Of a stretch of 34,322 nucleotides of DNA, positions 17,223-24,095 are shown piece after piece. The stretch comes from Tenderia sp965602225 (GTDB taxonomy: Bacteria > Pseudomonadota > Gammaproteobacteria > Tenderiales > Tenderiaceae): NCBI GenBank assembly GCA_965602225.1, contig CBFCYE010000028.1, positions 1-34,322 on the forward strand, in the 5' to 3' direction. How positions within the stretch are numbered: the first letter of the stretch is position 1; each line of letters opens with the position of its first letter. The position numbers were made by a program, and so were the translations under genes. The notes under the pieces were generated by a model, which was given only the letters and a program-made list of their open reading frames with translations, was not told where the DNA came from and did no database searches.

Positions 17223-17747
17223 TTAATCGAGGTGGCTAACAATCTCATCCAGACGCCGCCGCGTTGTCGGTTCCGGCAGCTCAGCGGGATAGCCTAAAAC
17301 CAGCATGGCGATGGGGTTGAGTCCTTCTTCAAGATCAATGATTTCTTTTACTTTGCTTTCATCGAAGTAGCCAACCCAGGTAGAGGCCATGCCGGCAGCG
17401 ACAACGGCGAGTTGGGCATAGGCTGCGGCGATAGTTGTATCTTGAACCGCGTATAGGTCACGGCCGCGGTCGCCATATTTTTCGGCTGAGCGATTAGGTT
17501 CAGCACAAAAGATTAGGCAGATTGGTGCCTCACTGATAAAACTCTGGTCTTGTGCTGCGGTTGAGAGTGCCAGGCGTTTTTCGCTATTGCTGACGATGAT
17601 TATCTTATAGGCCTGTAGGTCACCTGCTGATGGGGCGCTGCAGGCGGTTTCAATGATGGCGTTGAGTTTTTCTTTTTCTACCGGCAGGTCACTTTGATAG
17701 CTGCGCACCGAGTGACGATGACGTACGGTTTCAAAAAAGTCCCACAT
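17223..17747 (-). CDS. Nitroreductase-family FMN oxidoreductase
   Basis: The 174-residue product belongs to the nitroreductase fold, FMN-dependent NAD(P)H oxidoreductases of varied substrate. The typical N-terminal FMN-contact segment RHRHSVRSYQSDLPV is present, as are SAPSAGDLQAYKIIIV, the central helix AAAYAQLAVVAAGMASTWVGYF, and the near-terminal MLVLGYPAELP. The substrate cannot be assigned. The start is the ATG at 17747, with GAAGGAGAAAGG immediately upstream; a longer frame would begin at a TTG at 17774 and is less likely. It follows bamD on the same strand after a 39-base gap and may be co-transcribed. Confidence 0.88.
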   Translation of the reverse strand: MWDFFETVRHRHSVRSYQSDLPVEKEKLNAIIETACSAPSAGDLQAYKIIIVSNSEKRLALSTAAQDQSFISEAPICLIFCAEPNRSAEKYGDRGRDLYAVQDTTIAAAYAQLAVVAAGMASTWVGYFDESKVKEIIDLEEGLNPIAMLVLGYPAELPEPTTRRRLDEIVSHLD

Positions 17748-17786
17748 ACCTTTCTCCTTCAGTGTGTCCGGCAAGGCTGGCCAGTG

Positions 17787-18539
17787 TTAGCCAAGCTCGT
17801 TGATGGTCTCATGCTCTGGATAGTTTAGTTTGAACACCTTTAATGCGTCGTCGGCCAGGTCATTGATGCCGAGTTGGCGATAGGCCTTGATCATTATAAT
17901 GAGGGCATCCGGAACTGCTGGTGTCTGCGGGTAGTTCGCCAGTGCATATTGGGCCCGTTTAACGGCTGACAGATAAGCGCCGCGGCGGTAATAATAATTG
18001 GCAGCATGCAGTTCGTATTGGGCCAACTGATTGCGAATGTCGAGCATGCGTTGTTTGGCATCGCTGACATATTTGCTTTCGGGATAGCGTTTGATCAAGT
18101 CATCAAAATGATGAAAGGCATCCTTGGCGGTTGTTGGCTGACGCTTGCTGAAATCTAGTCCCAGGGACAGGTCTAGTGTGCTCATGCTGCGTTCGAAACT
18201 GATCAGGCCGCGCAGATAATAGGCATAGTCAACATTCTTGGCGCGAGGATAGAGTTTGATGTAACGGTTTGCTGCGGCAATGGCGGAATCCGGTTCATCG
18301 TATTTGTAGTAGGCGTAGGCGACATTCAGCTGGGCTTGTTGCGTGTAGGGGCTGAAAGGGTGGTAGATCTCCAGGTCTTCATAGTGTTTGATGGCCGTTT
18401 GGTAGTCTTCAATCGACATTGATTCCTGAGCCTGGTTATAGAATTCTGAGGCTGGCCATGTGTCCGGATTGCTGGTCGATGCACAGCCAACCAGCAGGGA
18501 TAAAAGCAGGACAGGAATAAGTTTTATGAGTGACGGCAT
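17787..18539 (-). CDS. bamD: BamD, outer-membrane assembly lipoprotein
   Basis: BamD is an essential lipoprotein of the BAM complex that binds BamA and helps fold beta-barrel proteins into the outer membrane. The 250-residue product has a signal peptide ending in LVGC (lipid-bearing Cys19, followed by Ala-Ser, as expected for outer-membrane sorting). About five TPR repeats cover residues 28-240, including FSPYTQQAQLNVAYAYYKYD, NVDYAYYLRGL, YPESKYVSDAKQRM and the last repeat around AYRQLGINDLADDALKVF. Divergence from rluD-pgeF is the standard gammaproteobacterial arrangement, except that a second BamD-like gene intervenes here. This is the copy with full TPR content. Confidence 0.95.
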   Translation of the reverse strand: MPSLIKLIPVLLLSLLVGCASTSNPDTWPASEFYNQAQESMSIEDYQTAIKHYEDLEIYHPFSPYTQQAQLNVAYAYYKYDEPDSAIAAANRYIKLYPRAKNVDYAYYLRGLISFERSMSTLDLSLGLDFSKRQPTTAKDAFHHFDDLIKRYPESKYVSDAKQRMLDIRNQLAQYELHAANYYYRRGAYLSAVKRAQYALANYPQTPAVPDALIIMIKAYRQLGINDLADDALKVFKLNYPEHETINELG

Positions 18540-18603
18540 TGGTTTGTTCCGGGACTTCTGGGGATGTTGTTATTACTTAAGAAAGGGTTCTTGAGACGGA
18601 TGT

Positions 18604-18614
18604 AGCCTAGCATA
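18604..18614 (-). promoter_or_regulatory. TATGCTAGGCT element upstream of bamD
   Basis: On the minus strand the 11-mer TATGCTAGGCT starts with a plausible -10 (TATGCT) and lies 65-75 bases before the bamD ATG. An identical 11-mer precedes the SPOR-fused paralogue. No good -35 is visible. If real, it gives bamD its own promoter. The gap also holds CTTAAGAA/TTCTTGAG (18576-18595), a hairpin without a T-run. Confidence 0.35.
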
Positions 18615-18652
18615 GCGGCGCTGTTTTGTCCTTGGTGTTTAGGTGTGGAATA

Positions 18653-19720
18653 TTAGTTGTCAGACAGGTTTTGTGCAATCGATGCCTGGACCCCCATGAA
18701 TTGACGAATCCAGATTTTCTTGAGACCAAGTGTCTTTTTCAGTTGTTTCGCTGTTGTCGCGGCATCGGTTCGATTGCTGTAATTGCCATACAGCAGTGAG
18801 TACCAGTCTTTGTTGTTGAGTTGGCGATGGAAGTAGGCTGCCTTGTCCTGTAACTGGTGTTTTTTAATATAGGTTTCAAGCTTTTCCTGACTGCTGGTGC
18901 CGATAAGCTGTAAGGTGAAATGTGTTGGATTTTGCTGTAGCAGCCAGGTTTCATGGGGAATTTCCTGGTTGGCTGGTTGTTGTTTGATAGCAATTGGTTC
19001 AGGTTTAGCTTGGGCTATGATCGCCTGGCTGGCCATGCCTGGTGAAACCATGGTGCTTGATGCGCTGGTTATTATCTCGAAAGCCTCTGCTGCTGCCGGT
19101 GTTTTGGGGTATTGCTCGGAAATATACTTGGCTAGCTGGGTGGCGCCTTCTTTGTCGCCATCCTTTAGCTTGGCTTTGACTGCCTGAAGCTCGTGGCGGG
19201 CCAGCTGATTGCGTAGTGTGTTCATGCGCTGCATGGCGTTGTCACGATATTTGCTGTCTGGATATTGTTGAATCACAGCCGAGAAGCTGCTGAATGCCTG
19301 TCGTGCCAGGTCAGTATTGATAATGGCCGAGCTTGTCTTTGAGACTGTATCAGTTGGTATATGTGCCTGTTCGCTTCTCGCCAGCCCCTTTAAATAGTAG
19401 GCGTAATCAACATTGTCGTGGTTTGGATAGGTGCTGATGAAGCGATCGACCTCTCTGGTTGCGGTGTCAAACTCTTTTAGTTTGTAGTAGGCATAGCCTG
19501 TTTCGATTGGCGCCAGTTGGCTATAGGGGCTGAGTGGATAGAGGATTTCCAGTTCGCTGAAATATTTGATGGCGGTTTTATGCTCGCCGCTGGACTGGGC
19601 CTTGCGGGCTTCACTGTAGTAGATGTCGGCTGACCATTTGGCCGGCGGGGCTGTTGGCGATGTCATTGTGGCGCAACCACTGATGAACAAGGCGGTAATG
19701 AGCGTAATGATTAAACGCAT
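18653..19720 (-). CDS. BamD-like TPR lipoprotein fused to a C-terminal SPOR domain
   Basis: The 355-residue product is a second BamD homologue. The signal peptide ends in ISGC (Cys16, then Ala-Thr, so outer-membrane lipoprotein). Residues 28-220 follow BamD closely: YPLSPYSQLAPIETGYAYYK, NVDYAYYLKGL, YPDSKYRDNAMQRMNTLRNQ. They stop before the last TPR of canonical BamD. A low-complexity linker (about 221-262) leads to a SPOR-type domain (about 265-345) with HFTLQLIGTSS, WYSLLYGNYSN (306-316) and a final beta strand IWIRQFMGVQ, similar to the end of DamX. SPOR domains bind denuded septal glycan. It probably shares a promoter region with divergent rluD. A septal or peptidoglycan-linked role in envelope assembly is inference. 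Confidence 0.88.
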   Translation of the reverse strand: MRLIITLITALFISGCATMTSPTAPPAKWSADIYYSEARKAQSSGEHKTAIKYFSELEILYPLSPYSQLAPIETGYAYYKLKEFDTATREVDRFISTYPNHDNVDYAYYLKGLARSEQAHIPTDTVSKTSSAIINTDLARQAFSSFSAVIQQYPDSKYRDNAMQRMNTLRNQLARHELQAVKAKLKDGDKEGATQLAKYISEQYPKTPAAAEAFEIITSASSTMVSPGMASQAIIAQAKPEPIAIKQQPANQEIPHETWLLQQNPTHFTLQLIGTSSQEKLETYIKKHQLQDKAAYFHRQLNNKDWYSLLYGNYSNRTDAATTAKQLKKTLGLKKIWIRQFMGVQASIAQNLSDN

Positions 19721-19756
19721 GTTGGTTGATTTGCTTGTTATTTCAAAGGTGTGATG

Positions 19757-19767
19757 AGCCTAGCATA
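19757..19767 (-). promoter_or_regulatory. TATGCTAGGCT element upstream of the BamD-SPOR gene
   Basis: The same 11-mer as before bamD lies 37-47 bases upstream of this ATG on the minus strand. TATGCT can act as -10, with only a weak -35 (TTCAAG, 15-base spacer, 19788-19783). The rest of the 157-base divergent gap to rluD shows no clear second promoter by eye. Confidence 0.4.
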
Positions 19768-19877
19768 AGCATTAAATCTTGTCTTGAACCGAACTGTTCT
19801 CTGGTGGCTAATAGGGGGGCGAATTGTTAATATTGGTTTTTTTCCGCCTTCCATAAATACCGGACTTTCAAATAGTT

Positions 19878-20837
19878 ATGTCTAAAACAGAAATGCTTTC
19901 TGCCGTTGTGCCAGTTGAGATGGGCGGTAACCGGCTGGATCAGGCTCTGGCGCAGCTTTTCCCTGATTATTCCCGTGCCCGTTTACAGCAGTGGGTTAAG
20001 GCCGGTCAGGTGTTGGTGGATGGTAAGCAATTGCGCCCCCGGGACAAGGTGATGGGCGGTGAGTTGCTACAGGTGGAGGCAACCACCGAGGTCGAGGTGG
20101 CATGGCAGCCACAAGTGATACCGCTGGATGTTGTCTATGAAGATGATGACATCCTAGTGATCAATAAGCCGGTAGGTTTGGTGGTTCACCCAGGCACGGG
20201 TAACCCGGATGGCACCCTGGTCAACGCCTTGTTAAATCATGCCCCGGAGCTGAATGAGGTGCCACGTGCCGGCATCATTCACCGCCTCGATAAGGCAACC
20301 TCTGGCCTGCTGGTGGTGGCGCGTAATCTGAAATCACAAAAACACCTGGTGGAAATGCTGCAGGCGCGAATTATGAAACGCGAGTATCAGGCCATCGCCT
20401 GCGGTGTGATGGTCAGTGGCGGCACGGTAGATGAGCCAATCGGCCGTCATTCAGTGGATCGTAAACGCATGGCGGTGGTACATAACGGTAAGGAGGCGAT
20501 TACCCATTATCGCGTTATCCAGCGCTATCGCGCCCATACCCATATTCGCGTCAACCTGGAAACAGGCCGTACTCACCAGATCCGTGTCCACATGGCCTTT
20601 ATTCGTCATCCTTTAATTGGCGATCAGGTCTATGGTCAGCGCCTGCGTATTCCGAAAGATAGTAGCGAACAGATGACCAAGATGATGCGCGATTTCAAAC
20701 GTCAGGCCTTGCATGCGGCCAAGCTTGGCCTGGAACATCCATCTACAGGTGAGCAGATGGAGTGGGAGGTGCCATTGCCTGATGACATGATTCGCTTACT
20801 TGAGGTGTTAAAAGCAGACGCCAAAGAGCATGCCTGA
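19878..20837 (+). CDS. rluD: 23S rRNA pseudouridine synthase RluD
   Basis: RluD makes the pseudouridines at 1911, 1915 and 1917 of helix 69 in 23S rRNA, needed for ribosome assembly and termination. The 319-residue product has an S4-like RNA-binding domain (about 18-75, with RLDQALAQLFPDYSRARLQQWV) and the RluA-type catalytic domain. Asp138 lies in HRLDKATSG. LETGRTHQIRVHMAFIRHPLIGD closes the active site. No Shine-Dalgarno sequence is obvious before the ATG. The next gene overlaps it by 8 bases. Confidence 0.95.
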   Translation: MSKTEMLSAVVPVEMGGNRLDQALAQLFPDYSRARLQQWVKAGQVLVDGKQLRPRDKVMGGELLQVEATTEVEVAWQPQVIPLDVVYEDDDILVINKPVGLVVHPGTGNPDGTLVNALLNHAPELNEVPRAGIIHRLDKATSGLLVVARNLKSQKHLVEMLQARIMKREYQAIACGVMVSGGTVDEPIGRHSVDRKRMAVVHNGKEAITHYRVIQRYRAHTHIRVNLETGRTHQIRVHMAFIRHPLIGDQVYGQRLRIPKDSSEQMTKMMRDFKRQALHAAKLGLEHPSTGEQMEWEVPLPDDMIRLLEVLKADAKEHA

Positions 20838-21588
20838 TTTCGACTGGCTTGTGCCTGACTGGCCAGCGTCCGTCAGCGTGCATGCCGGTACTACCACCCG
20901 TCTGGGTGGGGTAAGTGTTGCGCCCTACGACAGTTTGAATCTTGGTGATCATGTTGGTGATAACGCCGCAGCCGTCGCTGCCAATCGTTCTCTTCTAAAG
21001 CAAGGTCATGGGCTGCCTGCTGAACCGGTCTGGCTTAAGCAGGTGCATGGCATAGCGGTGGTGGATGCGGCTGTGGTTAGTGATGTCCCCGTGGCCGACG
21101 CCAGTTTTTCTCATCAATCGAATATAGTCTGCACAGTGATGACGGCAGATTGCCTGCCCGTGTTGCTGTGTGATCAGGCCGGTTCGGTGGTTGCTGCTGT
21201 CCATGCTGGTTGGCGTGGATTGGCGGATGGGGTGATCGAGGCAACGGTTAAACAGATGGGGGTTGCGGCATCCAACTTGATGGCGTGGCTGGGGCCGGCG
21301 ATTGGACCCAAGGCGTTTGAAGTAGGGGCTGAGGTACGTCAGCAGTTTATTGCTCAAGACCCACAAGCGGTCGAGGCATTCCAACCGTCCGCGCTTTCAT
21401 CAGCACAGGGTCGCTGGTTGGCGGATATCTATCTGCTGGCTCGGCAACGATTGGCAAGGCTAGGGGTTGAACAGGTCTATGGTGGCCACTGCTGTACCTA
21501 CAGCGACGCAGAGCGATTTTATTCCTATCGCCGCGACGGCATCACTGGTCGCATGGTTTCATTGATTTGGTTGGATCAGGCTGGGTAA
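20830..21588 (+). CDS. pgeF: Peptidoglycan editing factor PgeF (YfiH, laccase-domain family)
   Basis: The 252-residue product belongs to the DUF152/multicopper polyphenol oxidase family. In E. coli this protein hydrolyses mis-incorporated L-Ser from UDP-MurNAc peptides and so edits peptidoglycan precursors. Visible motifs are TTRLGGVS near the N-terminus, MTADCLPVLLCD, the metal-site HAGWRGLADGVIEATV, and GGHCCTYSDAERFYSYRRDG near the C-terminus. The His/Cys residues in these segments form the zinc site of the family. The ATG overlaps the end of rluD by 8 bases, indicating translational coupling. Confidence 0.92.
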   Translation: MPDFDWLVPDWPASVSVHAGTTTRLGGVSVAPYDSLNLGDHVGDNAAAVAANRSLLKQGHGLPAEPVWLKQVHGIAVVDAAVVSDVPVADASFSHQSNIVCTVMTADCLPVLLCDQAGSVVAAVHAGWRGLADGVIEATVKQMGVAASNLMAWLGPAIGPKAFEVGAEVRQQFIAQDPQAVEAFQPSALSSAQGRWLADIYLLARQRLARLGVEQVYGGHCCTYSDAERFYSYRRDGITGRMVSLIWLDQAG

Positions 21589-21627
21589 TATGATCGTTGT
21601 GAATACATATTCTCTAGAGGAATTCAT

Positions 21628-22149
21628 ATGACTCATTGGTACATCCTGTCGGTGGTCGGCAAAGATCGCCCGGGCATTGTTTCCCATGTCACTGCGGCCC
21701 TGTATGAGGGCGGTTGTAATCTGGGTGAGACCTCCATGATTCGCTTGGGCGACAGCTTTACCATCATGATGATGGTTCGCCACGCTGGCACGGTGAAATC
21801 CTTGCATGATTTGTTGAGTACCGTGGCTGACTCCATGGGGCTGCATGTTCATATCGATAAGATGGACGGCAAGCTGCACCGGCATGTTGAGCCGGATGTG
21901 CAGATTACGGTTTACGGTGCTGACCGACCCGGCATTGTCGCCCATGTTACTGGTGCGCTGGCCGAGGCTGGCCTGAATATCGTCAACCTGGACTCTGATG
22001 TTGGTGGCAGTGATGCAAGCCCTATCTACGTCATGCATATTGATGGTGTGGCAGGCGAGGGTATTGCGGCGCTGGAGTCAGCGCTTGAGATAGTTATTAA
22101 AGAAGGTGTGGATGCCAAGCTGACTCCCATCGAGACGATGATTGGTTGA
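21628..22149 (+). CDS. Tandem ACT-domain protein, GcvR-like regulator
   Basis: The 173-residue cytoplasmic product consists of two ACT domains. The first (about 4-80) begins YILSVVGKDRPGIVSHVTAAL, the second (about 90-168) QITVYGADRPGIVAHVTGAL. This is the architecture of GcvR, the glycine-cleavage transcriptional repressor partner, and of related amino-acid-sensing proteins. Which amino acid it binds, and whether GcvA exists here, cannot be seen. AGAGGAATT sits just before the ATG. The gene is 39 bases after pgeF and 3 bases before def, so all may be one operon. Confidence 0.85.
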   Translation: MTHWYILSVVGKDRPGIVSHVTAALYEGGCNLGETSMIRLGDSFTIMMMVRHAGTVKSLHDLLSTVADSMGLHVHIDKMDGKLHRHVEPDVQITVYGADRPGIVAHVTGALAEAGLNIVNLDSDVGGSDASPIYVMHIDGVAGEGIAALESALEIVIKEGVDAKLTPIETMIG

Positions 22150-22152
22150 TTC

Positions 22153-22656
22153 ATGTCTCAGCTAGAAATTCTGCAATATCCTGATCTACGTCTGAAACAA
22201 TTGTCTGAACCGGTAGAGCGGTTTGATGATGCCTTGCGTGATTACATCGTTGAGCTCGAGCAGACCATGCGGGCCGGTCCGGGTGGAGTGGGTATCGCCG
22301 CGCCGCAGACGGGGCACTTTATCCGTGTGGTGATTGTTGATGTCTCCAGCAAACCCAAGATTGAACAGCATGGCCGGATGGTGATGGTAAATCCGGAGAT
22401 CATCAGTTATGACGGTTTTGCCAAGGGGCGTGAGGGCTGCATGTCGGTGCCGGATTACACCGGCAATGTGATTCGCGCTGAACGTATTGAGCTGGAATAC
22501 TTTGATGAGTTTGGTGAGCAGCAGAAAATCGAGAGCGTGGGCTTCGAGGCGCGTGCTATCCAACATGAGCTGGATCACCTTGAAGGTTTGCTGTTTCTGG
22601 ATCGTCTGGTGAGTCGGCGTAGCGATCTGTTTAAACGAAAAACTTATAAAAAATAA
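22153..22656 (+). CDS. def: Peptide deformylase
   Basis: Peptide deformylase removes the formyl group from N-terminal Met of nascent proteins using a metal ion. The 167-residue product has all three family motifs: GVGIAAPQ (45-52), EGCMSVP (94-100, metal ligand Cys96) and QHELDHLEG (137-145, ligands His138 and His142, catalytic Glu139). Motif 2 has Met where Leu is most common. It is not next to fmt but follows an ACT-domain gene by three bases, so it may be a second deformylase of the genome. Confidence 0.94.
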   Translation: MSQLEILQYPDLRLKQLSEPVERFDDALRDYIVELEQTMRAGPGGVGIAAPQTGHFIRVVIVDVSSKPKIEQHGRMVMVNPEIISYDGFAKGREGCMSVPDYTGNVIRAERIELEYFDEFGEQQKIESVGFEARAIQHELDHLEGLLFLDRLVSRRSDLFKRKTYKK

Positions 22657-22676
22657 AAGAGTAGCGGAGGTTTCTC

Positions 22677-22766
22677 ATGAAGCTTGAGAAAATTATGATG
22701 ATTGTTATCTTTGGTGGTATGTTCCTACTAATGATGGTGTTGACTGTTTTGAACTGGTTTATCTAA
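22677..22766 (+). CDS. Predicted 29-residue single-helix membrane microprotein
   Basis: An ATG at 22677 opens 29 codons and a TAA. CGGAGG (22665-22670) is placed 6 bases before the ATG, the best Shine-Dalgarno in this neighbourhood. The peptide begins MKLEKIMMIV and ends TVLNWFI. Residues 6-29 are almost all hydrophobic, with a charged N-terminus, so a single membrane helix with the N-terminus inside is expected. It fills most of the 124-base gap between def and miaA and sits on the same strand as both. I do not recognise a family, and function is unknown. Confidence 0.6.
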   Translation: MKLEKIMMIVIFGGMFLLMMVLTVLNWFI

Positions 22767-22780
22767 GCAAGAATTCTTCT

Positions 22781-23719
22781 ATGCCGTCTTTACCTCCTGC
22801 CATCTTCATCATGGGGCCGACAGCCGCCGGCAAGACCGACCTGGCTGTAGCTTTGCAGCAGCAGCTTGGTTGCGAACTGATCAGTGTCGATTCGGCCTTG
22901 ATCTATAAAGGTATGGATATCGGTACTGCCAAGCCATCTGAGCAAGAGTTGCGGCAGGCGCCACATCGGCTGATTGATATTCTTGAACCTACCGAGGCCT
23001 ATTCGGCCGGTAACTTTCGTAACGATGCCCTGGCAGCGATGGCTGAAATCACCGCGGCGGGAAAAATTCCATTATTGGTGGGGGGCACCATGCTCTACTT
23101 CCGTGCCCTGGAGCACGGTCTGGCCGATCTGCCGGCCGCCGATGAGCAGGTACGGGCCCGTCTCGATGCGGATATAGAACAGTATGGTCTGGAGGCAATG
23201 CATCAACGCCTGCAGCAGGTTGACCCTGACTCGGCTGCTCGTATCCATCCTAACGATCCGCAGCGTATTCAGCGTGCCCTTGAGGTCTATGAGGTCAGTG
23301 GCAAGACCATGACCGAGCTACATGCTGAGGCGGGCAAAGAAAAGTTGCAGTACCGCGTGGCCAAAATTATTGTGGCGCCAGAGGATCGCAGCATCCTCCA
23401 TCAGCGTATAGAAAAACGCTTTAAGTTGATGATGGAAAAAGGATTTATTGATGAGGTGGTGGGGCTGCGCCAGCGCGGCGACCTGAGTATGAGTCTACCT
23501 TCCATGCGGGCAGTGGGTTACCGTCAGGTATGGGAGTATCTTGATGGTCAGTATGATTATGATGAGATGCTGCAAAAAGGTATTGTTGCTACCCGTCAGT
23601 TTGCCAAGCGTCAGTTGACCTGGTTAAGAGCCGAGCAGGGTGCGCACTGGTTGGAGGGTGAATCGCCAGATTTATTGGCGCAGGCCTTGAAATACATCAA
23701 CACCAGCCTCAATATATGA
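22781..23719 (+). CDS. miaA: tRNA dimethylallyltransferase MiaA
   Basis: MiaA prenylates A37 of tRNAs that read codons starting with U. The 312-residue product has the P-loop GPTAAGKTDLAV (12-23) and SVDSALIYKGMDIGTAKPS with the substrate-binding Asp. LVGGTMLYFRAL and AVGYRQVWEYL are the other family signatures. The C-terminus KRQLTWLRAE is typical. It lies directly upstream of hfq as in most gammaproteobacteria. mutL, the usual upstream neighbour, is absent here and is replaced by the ACT-def-microprotein group. Confidence 0.96.
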   Translation: MPSLPPAIFIMGPTAAGKTDLAVALQQQLGCELISVDSALIYKGMDIGTAKPSEQELRQAPHRLIDILEPTEAYSAGNFRNDALAAMAEITAAGKIPLLVGGTMLYFRALEHGLADLPAADEQVRARLDADIEQYGLEAMHQRLQQVDPDSAARIHPNDPQRIQRALEVYEVSGKTMTELHAEAGKEKLQYRVAKIIVAPEDRSILHQRIEKRFKLMMEKGFIDEVVGLRQRGDLSMSLPSMRAVGYRQVWEYLDGQYDYDEMLQKGIVATRQFAKRQLTWLRAEQGAHWLEGESPDLLAQALKYINTSLNI

Positions 23720-23833
23720 TTGCGGTTGGGTGTGTTAGTATTCCTGACAATTGTGCCCCGCGTGTAAGTTAGGCGGCTGGCTCTGGTAAGAGGTTGTACG
23801 CTCCATAAACAATAACTAAAGGAGAGTGGCAGA

Positions 23834-24076
23834 ATGAGCAAAGGGCAAACGTTACAAGACCCTTTTTTGAATGCCTTGAGAAAGGAAAAGGTGCCGGTAT
23901 CTATTTTTCTGGTTAACGGTATCAAGCTACAGGGCCAGATCGATTCTTTTGACCAGTTTGTAGTGTTGTTGAAAAACACCGTCAATCAAATGGTCTACAA
24001 ACATGCAATTTCAACCATTGTGCCAGCTAGAAATGTCAAATTGCCAATGAGTGATGATGACGCTAGTAGTTCTTAG
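23834..24076 (+). CDS. hfq: RNA chaperone Hfq
   Basis: Hfq is a hexameric Sm-like chaperone that pairs small RNAs with mRNAs. The 80-residue product starts MSKGQTLQDPFLNALRKEKV, contains the Sm1 region SIFLVNGIKLQGQIDSFDQF and the Sm2 region with VYKHAISTIVP (YKHA in the proximal pore). Its C-terminal tail is short (about 12 residues, acidic and Ser-rich), shorter than in E. coli (102 residues) and as in Pseudomonas. AAAGGAGAG precedes the ATG. The 114-base gap after miaA could contain its own promoter, but I found no convincing one. Confidence 0.97.
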   Translation: MSKGQTLQDPFLNALRKEKVPVSIFLVNGIKLQGQIDSFDQFVVLLKNTVNQMVYKHAISTIVPARNVKLPMSDDDASSS

Positions 24077-24095
24077 TCAGCAGGTAAGTATTTAA

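Noticed and set aside
23716..23772. 18-codon frame (ATGA overlap) after miaA
   Set aside because: There is no ribosome binding site, no hydrophobic or conserved character, and it is most likely chance.
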